DNA of 6,533 bases from Chthoniobacterales bacterium. Lineage in GTDB: Bacteria > Verrucomicrobiota > Verrucomicrobiia > Chthoniobacterales > UBA10450. The position numbers were made by a program, and so were the translations under genes. The stretch spans positions 1-6,533 of the forward strand of contig JACCXA010000308.1 in the NCBI GenBank assembly GCA_013697365.1, read 5' to 3'. The notes under the pieces were generated by a model. That model ran no database searches. It was given only the letters and a program-made list of their open reading frames with translations, and was not told the DNA's origin. Below are positions 1-6,411 of the stretch, piece by piece. The first letter of the stretch is position 1; every line of letters begins with the position of its first letter.

Positions 1-212
1 GTGCCGAGCAGGCCGAAGAGCGCCTGATTTTGATTGATTGGCAGCAGTTGGCCTTCACACGCGGCCCAGCCCCGAGGCACGAAGCCAAATGGAAAGGTCT
101 TGATCTCTCCCAGGAAAGGGTCGACGCGATCCGGCGCGAACTGCTGCGAAGGCGTTCCATTCGGATCGTCGTTCGGGAAAATGCCCTGCAGCGCGATCAT
201 GTAGCGCGTCAC
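1..212 (-). CDS. Phage tail collar domain protein (microcystin-dependent protein-like), 5' part, runs off the left edge
   Basis: About 70 codons are visible. From the GTG at 212, or the ATG at 200, the frame reads VTRYMIALQGIFPNDD, then PFLGEIKTFPFGFVPRGWA, then CEGQLLPINQNQALFGLLGT. The second and third blocks match the start of the tail collar domain (usual form: xxGEIRxFAGNFAPRGWAxCxGQLLxIxQNxALFxLLGTTYGG). 'YMIALQGIFP' resembles the segment that normally ends one collar unit, so the complete protein may carry more than one. Family members are phage tail-fibre tips or stand-alone secreted bacterial proteins of unclear role. An in-frame TAA at 219-221 limits the start to 212 or 200, which would give a cytoplasmic protein. 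A signal-peptide-like segment lies just upstream in another frame (213-336), so the gene may be frameshifted. Domain identity is fairly secure; start and integrity are not. Confidence 0.72.
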   Translation of the reverse strand, partial: MTRYMIALQGIFPNDDPNGTPSQQFAPDRVDPFLGEIKTFPFGFVPRGWAACEGQLLPINQNQALFGLLG

Positions 213-336
213 GAGTGGTTACACCCGTCTGCGTGTCAGCGAGGGCCGCCGCGATTCCCGACGCGAGAAAGAGCAGCGCGAAAAGGCAGGGTTGAGGTCG
301 TGTGTTGCAGTCCGCGGCGAAGTAACTCCAGTCCAA
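213..336 (-). other. Signal-peptide-like coding segment, one frame off from the collar gene
   Basis: On the minus strand a TTG at 336, preceded by GGGAG five bases upstream, opens a frame. It has a polar start, a hydrophobic core (CLFALLFLASGIAAALA) and an Ala-Leu-Ala/Asp cleavage-like site, then TQTGVTT. The frame then departs from the collar frame near base 212. Dropping one base around 211-213 would join it to the collar reading as TGVTTVTRYMIALQG. This suggests an originally secreted collar protein broken by a +1 frameshift, either real or a sequence error. The hydrophobic stretch could be coincidental in GC-rich DNA. A TAGAAT at 378-373 is a possible -10 box, but no convincing -35 goes with it. 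Confidence 0.4.
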
Positions 337-390
337 GACAACTCCCGAACGCGCCTCGCGTTCAAACTTAAAATTCTACAGCCGCAACCG

Positions 391-408
391 CAGGCGAGCT
401 CGCGCCTG
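391..408. repeat. 18-bp inverted repeat in the divergent intergenic region
   Basis: CAGGCG and CGCCTG arms flank a 6-base centre (AGCTCG). The site lies between the minus-strand collar gene and the plus-strand small gene. It could be an operator or a hairpin. There is no T-run on either side, so it is not an intrinsic terminator. In GC-rich DNA such a repeat may arise by chance. Confidence 0.25.
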
Positions 409-488
409 GCGGCGCAGCGTTGAATGAAGCTGCCGCAGACTCCCCGCCGCAGTTGTCAGCCGATTCGTCTGTGGGTTACCGGAGATTC

Positions 489-692
489 ATGACCGCGGCC
501 ACGGCATTGGACCGGCAGATCGCGCGCTATCGTGAGATGACCGGAGAGCAACGGCTGGCCGTCGCGCTGGAGCTGCACGAGCTTTCCTGCGAGGTCGCTC
601 TTGAAGGCATTCGTCGCCAGAATCCCGGCGCCGATCTTGCAGAGGTGCAACGCCTGCTCCACCGCCGTCTCGAGTTGGCCCGCGCGGGATGA
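489..692 (+). CDS. Small helical protein of a nucleotidyltransferase-linked pair
   Basis: Encodes 67 residues starting MTAATALDRQIARYREMTGE. GGAG lies just before the ATG at 489 (GGAGATTC-ATG), which favours this start over an upstream in-frame TTG at 420. The extra 23 residues from 420 are Ala/Ser/Asp-rich and look non-coding. The protein is charged, Arg/Glu/Leu-rich and almost certainly all helical, with no membrane segment or signal. I recognise the pattern 'RYREMTGEQRL-AL-LHELSCEVA-EGIRRQ-P-A-EVQRLL-RRLELA' as a widespread uncharacterised small family found directly before genes for nucleotidyltransferase-fold proteins. That is from memory and was not searched. Its TGA overlaps the next ATG (ATGA at 689-692), so the two were translationally coupled. 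An antitoxin-like or partner role is inference only. A TTGTCA about 20 bases upstream of the start pairs with only a poor -10, so no promoter is called. Confidence 0.72.
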   Translation: MTAATALDRQIARYREMTGEQRLAVALELHELSCEVALEGIRRQNPGADLAEVQRLLHRRLELARAG

Positions 693-775
693 ACGAGCGC
701 GAGCTGCTCGTGGATTGCCTGCGCCGTTTGAACCGGACCGGCGTGACCTATTACCTCACCGGCTCGATGGCGAGC
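689..775 (+). pseudogene. Truncated nucleotidyltransferase-fold gene, N-terminal 29 codons only
   Basis: The reading is MNERELLVDCLRRLNRTGV, then TYYLTGSMAS. This matches the start of small nucleotidyltransferase-fold (MNT/AbiEii-like) proteins, where a strand followed by a Gly-Ser motif (here TGS, residues 24-26) precedes the Asp-x-Asp metal site. After Ser29 the frame changes to an unrelated sequence (MVTITWYLSTPPSG) with no Asp-x-Asp motif. It stays open only by chance to a stop at 958, inside the 3' end of the convergent TPR gene. The usual length is roughly 150-200 residues, so more than 80% is missing, including the catalytic site. It overlaps the upstream small gene by ATGA. The break looks like a deletion or insertion at base 775/776. 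Any product would be catalytically dead. The family call rests on a short stretch and is moderately secure. Confidence 0.62.
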
Positions 776-833
776 ATGGTCACAATCACGTGGTACCTGT
801 CCACGCCACCTTCCGGACGCATTTGGCCACGAC
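776..833. other. Unassigned junction between the broken gene and the TPR gene
   Basis: These 58 bases lie between the point where nucleotidyltransferase homology stops and the stop codon (834-836) of the convergent TPR gene. They contain two touching 6-base palindromes, CACGTG (787-792) and GGTACC (792-797). I see no gene and no terminator. It could be the end of a small mobile or repetitive element, or simply a deletion scar. Confidence 0.3.
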
Positions 834-2741
834 TTATGGCGATGGCTGCGGAGTCGTTGCCGGTGACGGCTGCGGAGCGGGCGGAACGATTGAAAAAGGC
901 GCGGGAGATGCCGGGGGCGTTCCCTCGGGGAGTGGAGTTTCTGAAGGAGGCGGCGTAGACGTAGGCACCGGGTTCGGCGGTGCCGCGGCTAGCTTCGCCA
1001 ATGCTTCGTCGAGCAGCTTTTTTTCCTCAGCGTAAAGTGGGCCGGTCTGTGCAGCTTCAAGGTATTCCTTTGCGGCTTCCGGTTCGTTGTTATCAAGGAG
1101 CAACAGGGCCATGTAGAGCGCAGCGTGCGGAGCGTGCCGTTCTACCTCTGGCATTTTTTTCAAGACCTCAAGACCTTCGCCAGTCCGTCCGCCGCTATAG
1201 AGCGCAAACGCATAAGTCACCGCGCAGTTCGCATCCGTGGGCGCTTCTTCGTAGGCTTCCTTCGCTTTTCGTTGCGCCTCTTCCGTGTTCGGAGCGACGA
1301 GGAGCGAGAGGCGCGCGTAGTTCGCGGTCAACGAAGTCTCGCGCGGCGAGCTCTCATGCAATTGCTTCGCGACTTGCAGCAGCTCGATCAGGTCGTTGGC
1401 GGCGCGGTTGATGCGGAACAAGGCGTCAAGCGCTTCGCGTCGCAGCGGGGTGTTTCTGGCCACGCGTTTCCATAGACTTTTCGCCTCCGCCGTCAGGCCC
1501 CACTTTGTCGCCAGCCGCGCCAGGGTGGCTTCCCGCTCTGGATGTTCGCTTGCGGCTCTTTCCGCGGAGTGCCAAAGGGAAGAGAACTCCGCCTCCGCGG
1601 GGGATTGGCGGGATTGCCTGGCGGCATGGGCTTGATAAGCGAATCGGAGAAATTCGGCTTCGCCCCAGACGCCACCGCGTGTCCAGCGCTTCAGCCGCGA
1701 CCAATTCTTCACCTCGGTGAATGCCTCCGCGATCGCCACCGCAGGAGGAGGAACGGTGGTGAGTTCGGGCGCAAGTTTATCAGTCCACTTCAACACTTCG
1801 GCGGCCAGGCCGTTTCTGTTCATCCAATCCATGAGCTGAGCCACATCCGCGGGGTTGCGGGCCGCGACAGGTTTCACTTTCTCAACCAGGGCCGAGAATT
1901 TCTTGTCGTCGAGCTTGCGGTAGAATTCGAGACAAAGGAGGAAGTCCGCGAAGGTGACCTGCTGGCTCATTTGGAGATCCTGCGCGAGTCCTTCCGCTTC
2001 GCCGAGATCGTTGCGCTGCAAGGCGTCGCTTAGGAGAGCGCGCAAGGAACCAGCCCGAAACCCAACCACTTTGCTCAGGCGCAGCAGCGTTTCGCGTGCG
2101 CTCGTACTTTTTTCGAGGTCAGGCGAGCGAATCTGGAGGACCGCGAAATTGAACTGGTAGAGATCATTCTCTGGGTCCTGCTTTACCGCCGCGGCGAAGT
2201 GCTGCTCCACCGCGCCATCGTTTCCCTGCGCGCGCGCCAGCCAGCCGGCCACGACGTGGTAAGCGGCCTTGTTCCGGTCCGCCGGAGCAACGTCTTCCAA
2301 GGCGCGCCGTGCCGTATCGAGTTGGCCGAAGCGCAAGGCGGCAGAGGCGAGGTTGAGCTGCGCGTCCAGATTGTGAGGGACAACGCGTGCGATCTGCGCA
2401 CGCCAGGCCACTGTTTCGGGACGGTTTTGCTTTTCGGTGGCGTCGGCCAGGATGTGAAAGGCGGCCAGCGAGTCTGGACGAATCTTCAGCATCTCCTGCG
2501 CGGCGCTGCGAGCGCCTTCGAGGTTCTGCTGTTGCAGCAACTCCGCAGCGCTTTTCAGGAGGCGCGATTCACGCCAGCTGCCATAGGCGCGGGGGACGTA
2601 GTTGAGGCAGAGAAAACCGAGAAGGAAACCAACAGCAGTGACGACTGCGTAGATCGTAGTGCGGCTGCCAAGGCTGCTAGAAATGGCGGGCCGGCGATCA
2701 TGATGCCGTTTGCGTCGCACTCGTCTGACCTGCGTCCCCAT
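834..2741 (-). CDS. Membrane-anchored TPR-repeat protein with Pro-rich C-terminal tail
   Basis: Encodes 635 residues from the ATG at 2741. An in-frame TTG at 2858 would add 39 residues that look non-coding. The N-terminus is strongly basic (VRRVRRKRHHDRR, residues 5-17). One transmembrane helix follows at about 30-48 (IYAVVTAVGFLLGFLCL), so the basic end is cytoplasmic and the rest lies outside the inner membrane. From about residue 58 to 585 the protein is a helical-repeat solenoid, with recognisable TPR units near both ends (LLQQQNLEGARSAAQEML; LLLDNNEPEAAKEYLEAA). The middle repeats are degenerate. The last 50 residues or so are Pro/Thr/Ser/Ala-rich (TPPPSETPLPEGTPP), probably a disordered linker. 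No enzyme domain is visible, so a scaffold or assembly role at the envelope is inference. It lies 151 bp downstream of a second TPR gene on the same strand and converges on the broken cassette at 489-775. Large antisense frames across it are shadows. Confidence 0.85.
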   Translation of the reverse strand: MGTQVRRVRRKRHHDRRPAISSSLGSRTTIYAVVTAVGFLLGFLCLNYVPRAYGSWRESRLLKSAAELLQQQNLEGARSAAQEMLKIRPDSLAAFHILADATEKQNRPETVAWRAQIARVVPHNLDAQLNLASAALRFGQLDTARRALEDVAPADRNKAAYHVVAGWLARAQGNDGAVEQHFAAAVKQDPENDLYQFNFAVLQIRSPDLEKSTSARETLLRLSKVVGFRAGSLRALLSDALQRNDLGEAEGLAQDLQMSQQVTFADFLLCLEFYRKLDDKKFSALVEKVKPVAARNPADVAQLMDWMNRNGLAAEVLKWTDKLAPELTTVPPPAVAIAEAFTEVKNWSRLKRWTRGGVWGEAEFLRFAYQAHAARQSRQSPAEAEFSSLWHSAERAASEHPEREATLARLATKWGLTAEAKSLWKRVARNTPLRREALDALFRINRAANDLIELLQVAKQLHESSPRETSLTANYARLSLLVAPNTEEAQRKAKEAYEEAPTDANCAVTYAFALYSGGRTGEGLEVLKKMPEVERHAPHAALYMALLLLDNNEPEAAKEYLEAAQTGPLYAEEKKLLDEALAKLAAAPPNPVPTSTPPPSETPLPEGTPPASPAPFSIVPPAPQPSPATTPQPSP

Positions 2742-2777
2742 CGTCGCTTCTATCCTTGCGCGGGTCGCCGATTGCAA
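2742..2777 (-). promoter_or_regulatory. Possible promoter and ribosome-binding region of the membrane-anchored TPR gene
   Basis: TTGCAA at 2777-2772 begins exactly 36 bases before the ATG, the same spacing as in the other TPR gene. The hexamer 17 bases later is GATAGA (2754-2749), a weak -10. TAGAAG (2752-2747) fits better but needs a 19-base spacer. AAGGAT (2757-2752) can also be read as a Shine-Dalgarno sequence, 10 bases from the ATG, which competes with the promoter reading. Confidence 0.3.
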
Positions 2778-2892
2778 CTGGCGTCGGCCGCGCAGGCCGG
2801 TTGGCTTGAGCACATGCCGGACGCTGATGTCGCGCTGCGACCACGGCTGCAGGTGCAAGTGGGCGGCGAACGGGAAACGACAAAAGCGTTAG

Positions 2893-4740
2893 CTAGGACC
2901 CGGGCTCCGTCCTGACCGGCTCCCCTTTGCTCAGCTTCGTCTTCGTATTCTCGATTTTTTCCGAGAGGGCCTCGTTTCCGGGGCTCAGGACGACAGATTT
3001 TTGCCAGAACTCGAGCGCCTGCGGGATGCGGTTCAGCTTTGCGTAGGTGTCGCCAATATGCTCGAAGACAACCGGATCATCCCGCGTCAGCGTTTGCGCG
3101 GCGCGAAGCAGGTCGGCGAGCGCGTCCTGATATTTGCCTTTTCGGAAATGAATCCAGCCGCGGCTGTCGAGGAATGCGCCGTTATCGGGATCGAGGTCGA
3201 GCGCCTTTTTGATCATCTCCTCTGCTTCGTCGAGGTGCATGTCATGTTCGGCCCACATGTAGGCGAGGTAATTGTAGGCCTCCGCGGCCTTGGCCGGATC
3301 CAGGGCGATCGATTTGCGGAAGAGGTCCGCCGCTTTGTCGTAAAGTCCGGCCTGGTCGGCCGCGGCGCCGTAGTCGAAATAGAAGCGCGCGGTCAGCAGC
3401 TCGCTCGCGCTGGCCTCGGCTTCATGGAGCGCTTCTTCGAAGGTCGCGACGGATTGTTGCGCGTGCTTTGCCTCGCGCTGCGCGATCGCCAGGAAGTAGG
3501 CGAACTCCGGGGCCTGCGGGAAACGCTCTCGCGCTTCGGTCAGAATCTTCTCAGCCCGCTCGCTTTCCCGGAGCGGTCCGATGAGCAACTCCGCCAAACG
3601 CAAATAGGTCTGCCCGTGTCTGGGATTGATGAGCAGACTTTGCTCGAAATTGGCGGTCGCTCTCGCGAACATCGCCTTCGCTTGCTCGGGCTGTTTTGCG
3701 CGCAGAAGATTGCGAGCTTCTTCATCCTGAAGCTGCCCGAGAAGATCGTACGGTTGATACTTCTCCGGGGTCTTCCCGATGATCTCCTGTAACATCTCCA
3801 TCGCTTTCGCGCGCTGATTGGTCGCGACGAATCCGGTGGCCAACTTTTCGCGCGCATTAAGGTCTTCGGGTTGCAACTCCAGCACGCGGAGATAAAGCGG
3901 AATCGCTTCCTGGATTTGCTGCGAAGCGGCGAAGTAATCCGCCGCGTCCTTGAGGACGGCGGGATCGTCGCCGGCCTTCTCAGCCGCGCGTTTGAAGATC
4001 GCGTTCACACGCCGCACTTCTTCAGGGGCGGCGTCGGATTCCGAAACAAAAACAATCGAAGCGTAGAGCTTGCCCAGCCTTATCCAGAAAGCCGAATTGC
4101 TGCTTGGGACCCTGCTCGCACGCTCAAGGACAGCCAGCGCGCGTTTCGGATCACCGCTGCTGGCCTCGATTTCGTAGATGCGCTGATAAGCATCGATATT
4201 CTCGGGATCCAGGGCAATCGCCTGGTTGGCGTATTTGAGCGCCTGCTCCGGTTTCTGCAGATACTTCGAGTAGATGAAAGCGAGCTGCAAATAAGGCACG
4301 GCTTCCTTCGCGTTCGCTTTGATCGCGTCCTTCAAGATGTCGATCGCGCGCGGATAATCTTCCTGTCGCGTGAGAAGCGCGGCCACGCGTGAAGCGAGCT
4401 CGACTTCACCCGGATCGACCGTCAGCACCTTTTGGTAAAGGCCCAGAGCGGCGTCCAGCTCACCGCTTTCCTCAAGGCGGGCTCCTTCGACAAAATTCGC
4501 GAGCGCGTCTGCCTTGCGTTGCGCTTGCGCATTCAGCGCAAGATCCGGCGGAGGCGTCAGGCGGAGCGAGTCATCTATTCCGGCGGCACGCCGGACGGGA
4601 ATCGCCTTCGCGGGCGGTTGCGCCGGAGCTGCTTTTAGAACAGGCGGCACGGCCCCAATGGCCGGGGCACCCCAGGCGACGAAAATCGAAATAACGAGAG
4701 AACGCGCCGTGAACGCAACCCGTCTTGCCCTGTCGTTCAT
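2893..4740 (-). CDS. Exported TPR-repeat protein
   Basis: Encodes 615 residues from the ATG at 4740. The upstream in-frame TTG (4776) lies inside the -35 box described at 4748-4776 and is rejected. The N-terminus looks like a signal peptide: basic MNDRARR, a hydrophobic core (SLVISIFVAWGAPAIGA, residues 14-30) and small residues that allow cleavage after Ala27 or Ala30. There is no lipobox. A Pro/Ala-rich linker follows to about residue 60. From about 75 to 595 there are many TPR units, several close to consensus, for example SGELDAALGLYQKVLTVDP, KPEQALKYANQAIALDPEN, and the C-terminal run AEEMIKKALDLDPDNGAFLD and GKYQDALADLLRAAQ. The product is probably periplasmic or envelope-associated and binds proteins; no partner or pathway can be named. 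It precedes the membrane-anchored TPR gene on the same strand, so the two may act together. There is no Shine-Dalgarno sequence. A weak hairpin (AGGAC/GTCCT) spans the stop codon but has no U-tract. Confidence 0.87.
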   Translation of the reverse strand: MNDRARRVAFTARSLVISIFVAWGAPAIGAVPPVLKAAPAQPPAKAIPVRRAAGIDDSLRLTPPPDLALNAQAQRKADALANFVEGARLEESGELDAALGLYQKVLTVDPGEVELASRVAALLTRQEDYPRAIDILKDAIKANAKEAVPYLQLAFIYSKYLQKPEQALKYANQAIALDPENIDAYQRIYEIEASSGDPKRALAVLERASRVPSSNSAFWIRLGKLYASIVFVSESDAAPEEVRRVNAIFKRAAEKAGDDPAVLKDAADYFAASQQIQEAIPLYLRVLELQPEDLNAREKLATGFVATNQRAKAMEMLQEIIGKTPEKYQPYDLLGQLQDEEARNLLRAKQPEQAKAMFARATANFEQSLLINPRHGQTYLRLAELLIGPLRESERAEKILTEARERFPQAPEFAYFLAIAQREAKHAQQSVATFEEALHEAEASASELLTARFYFDYGAAADQAGLYDKAADLFRKSIALDPAKAAEAYNYLAYMWAEHDMHLDEAEEMIKKALDLDPDNGAFLDSRGWIHFRKGKYQDALADLLRAAQTLTRDDPVVFEHIGDTYAKLNRIPQALEFWQKSVVLSPGNEALSEKIENTKTKLSKGEPVRTEPGS

Positions 4741-4747
4741 AGGCGCG

Positions 4748-4776
4748 ATTGTAGCGGAACGCGTCCCCGGTTGCAA
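4748..4776 (-). promoter_or_regulatory. Sigma70-type promoter giving a probably leaderless TPR mRNA
   Basis: On the minus strand TTGCAA (4776-4771) is followed by a 17-base spacer and TACAAT (4753-4748), a good -35/-10 pair at optimal spacing. Only 7 bases (CGCGCCT) separate the -10 from the ATG at 4740, so transcription should start at or next to the A of the ATG. This agrees with the lack of any Shine-Dalgarno sequence. Confidence 0.62.
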
Positions 4777-4842
4777 TCGAGCCGAGGATGCGACGGCCTC
4801 GAGGGCGCGACAGCAAAAAAGCGAGAAACAATCGGGAGCGTG

Positions 4843-4947
4843 TTACGACTTGTAGCGCAAACGCTTCTTGTGGCGATTCTCCTTCATGCGCTTACGGCGC
4901 TTGTGCTTGGAGATTTTCGCTTTCCGACGTTTCTTCAGGGAGCCCAT
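4843..4947 (-). CDS. AURKAIP1/COX24-domain small basic protein (bS22-like ribosomal protein)
   Basis: A 34-residue protein beginning MGSLKKRRKAKISKHKRRKR and ending HKKRLRYKS. More than half of the residues are Lys or Arg, and there are no acidic residues except one Glu. The pattern MGS-(L/V)-KKRRKxxxxKHxxRK...RHKKR matches the short proteins annotated as AURKAIP1/COX24 domain-containing. Relatives include actinobacterial bS22, which sits in the small ribosomal subunit, and the mitochondrial proteins AURKAIP1 and Cox24. Family membership is clear by eye; an actual ribosomal location in this organism is inference. The gene is only 105 bp and easily missed. No strong Shine-Dalgarno sequence precedes the ATG (CAAACCTCT-ATG). 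It lies 89 bp after bcp on the same strand. A weak promoter-like pair (TTGTCG-17-TTGAAC) overlaps the inverted repeat upstream. Six T residues follow the stop by about 20 bases, but without a convincing hairpin. Confidence 0.88.
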   Translation of the reverse strand: MGSLKKRRKAKISKHKRRKRMKENRHKKRLRYKS

Positions 4948-4961
4948 AGAGGTTTGTTCAA

Positions 4962-4990
4962 CTTGCCGGATTACCGGGCGACAAGGCAAG
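4962..4990. repeat. Inverted repeat upstream of the small basic protein gene
   Basis: On the minus strand CTTGCC and GGCAAG are 6-base perfect arms around a 17-base loop, which itself contains CCGG-TAAT-CCGG. It sits 15 to 43 bases before the ATG of the bS22-like gene. It could be a leader hairpin or a remnant of the bcp transcript end. There is no following T-run, so it is not called a terminator. A function is not established. Confidence 0.25.
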
Positions 4991-5036
4991 CATCGGATGG
5001 TCGAAACCGCAACTGACTTCTTCCCAGCCCTGTGAC

Positions 5037-5516
<480 letters not shown>

Positions 5517-5520
5517 CGCC

Positions 5521-6228
5521 TCACTTCTCGAACAGGATAATTAAGAGTCCAACCACGCAAAGCAAAGTCCCAATCAAACCGCTCTCATATTTCTCCAAAA
5601 GACCGAGCTTGATTCGTTGCACACCCGCCAGCGTCAGCCAGGTAAAGATCACCATCCCAAGCACCGTTCCGACGGACAGGATCGCCGTCAGCAGTGCGAA
5701 TCCCGCCCATCCGTATCGAACGCCCGAAGCGTAGATCGGAAGGAACGCCTCACACGGCGAAAAAGTCAGAAGCGTAAGCAGGCTGGTGATCGCGACGCGG
5801 TCGGACGGTGCCGCTTTTCTGGCCGATGGCGGCGGAGCGGCGTGATGATGCTCGTCTTCCAGCTCGCCAGCGTGCGTGTGCTCGTGTCCGCAAAATAAAT
5901 GATGATGCGCATGACCTTTACCGGTCAGTTGCCGATAAAGATAAAATCCGCCTAGCAGCAAGAGCCCGCCTCCCGCAATGCGTGGAAACCAGGCACCAAC
6001 GCGATCATTTAGCGCGATTCCAAACCATGCGATCAGAAGACCAAGCAAGGCGGTGACAAGGACGTGCCCCGTGCCCGCCAACGCCGTCACGCTGAGAGTT
6101 TTTGTGTGGTTCCAATGTTGCGCGCGCGCCGCCAGAACAAAGGGCAGCCAATGTGTCGGAATGGCCGCATGAAAAAAGGCCACCCCAAAACCGGTGACTG
6201 CGATAGTGGTGAGCACGGTATCGTTCAT
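5521..6228 (-). CDS. Six-helix membrane protein with His-rich loop, probable NicO/RcnA-like metal transporter
   Basis: Encodes 235 residues from the ATG at 6228. The frame stays open upstream into the tRNA gene, so the longer 294-residue reading (MAQLGRAPVSG...) is a tRNA artefact and is rejected. About six hydrophobic segments are visible: 5-34, 45-70, 80-101, 145-169, about 172-201, and 214-233. The first carries H20 and PTHWLP (24-29); the second carries GTGHVL (52-57). Between helices 3 and 4 there is a loop with ten His and one Cys (residues 106-129), followed by a Pro/Ala linker. Helix 4 carries FSPCEAFLP. This plan (3+3 helices, His in helices 1 and 2, cytosolic or periplasmic His-rich loop, SPC motif) resembles the NicO/RcnA nickel-cobalt efflux and UreH-like families. 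The substrate cannot be read from the sequence, and the family call was not searched. No good Shine-Dalgarno sequence or promoter is seen in the 109 bp upstream. It is coupled to bcp. Confidence 0.72.
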   Translation of the reverse strand: MNDTVLTTIAVTGFGVAFFHAAIPTHWLPFVLAARAQHWNHTKTLSVTALAGTGHVLVTALLGLLIAWFGIALNDRVGAWFPRIAGGGLLLLGGFYLYRQLTGKGHAHHHLFCGHEHTHAGELEDEHHHAAPPPSARKAAPSDRVAITSLLTLLTFSPCEAFLPIYASGVRYGWAGFALLTAILSVGTVLGMVIFTWLTLAGVQRIKLGLLEKYESGLIGTLLCVVGLLIILFEK

Positions 6229-6337
6229 GTCAGGGCCATCGGTCCGGAGAGGGCAGGCCCACACGATAAGCGAATGCGCTCCGTGAGCCACGTCTTTACG
6301 CTCTTGCGCGGTCGCCTTCGGCAAGGACGAAAAGATG

Positions 6338-6411
6338 TCGGGCTGCAGGGATTTGAACCCTGGACCTCCTGCACCCGAGACAGGCGCTCTACCAAGCTGA
6401 GCCACAGCCCG
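6338..6411 (-). tRNA. tRNA-Pro (anticodon CGG)
   Basis: A full cloverleaf folds on the minus strand. The 7-bp acceptor stem is perfect (CGGGCTG with CAGCCCG). The D-arm is GCTC/GAGC. The anticodon arm is CCTGT/GCAGG with loop C-T-CGG-G-T, and the T-arm is CAGGG-TTCAAAT-CCCTG. The loop gives U33, anticodon CGG and G37. C1-G72 and discriminator A73 are typical of bacterial tRNA-Pro, which reads CCG codons. The length is 74 nt, and the 3' CCA is not encoded (A73 is followed by CAT). The next gene downstream starts 109 bp later. No clean promoter is seen upstream; TATCCT lies about 34 bases before the 5' end with only poorly spaced -35 candidates (TTGCAG, TTGCCA). Confidence 0.97.

Noticed and set aside
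55..336. The full 93-codon minus-strand frame taken as a protein of its own
   Set aside because: Only its first 40 residues or so look meaningful (leader-like). The rest overlaps the collar-domain frame, which matches a known family.
776..958. Plus-strand continuation of the broken nucleotidyltransferase frame to a stop at 958
   Set aside because: No similarity to the family remains, and most of it is antisense to the Pro-rich end of the TPR gene.
2895..2913. Terminator at the end of the exported TPR gene
   Set aside because: There are only 5-bp arms (AGGAC/GTCCT) across the stop codon, and no U-tract directly follows.
2199..2915. Plus-strand 238-codon open frame
   Set aside because: It is antisense to the membrane-anchored TPR gene in GC-rich DNA. 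The product has no recognisable domain, and the opposite strand encodes clear TPR repeats.
3001..3792. Plus-strand 263-codon open frame
   Set aside because: It is a shadow of the exported TPR gene. Its Leu/Arg/Glu/Val-rich product mirrors the TPR codons on the other strand.
4798..4842. Intrinsic terminator after the bS22-like gene (T6 on the minus strand)
   Set aside because: The T-run at 4820-4815 is present, but no stem longer than 3 bp precedes it.
6298..6337. Small hairpin (CCTT-GCCG-AAGG) just downstream of tRNA-Pro as a terminator
   Set aside because: The stem is short with a bulge, and no T-run follows it.
6229..6405. N-terminal extension of the membrane protein to a start at 6405 (reading MAQLGRAPVSGAGG)
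   Set aside because: This is the well-known spurious translation of a tRNA gene. The bases form tRNA-Pro and its spacer, and the true start is the ATG at 6228.
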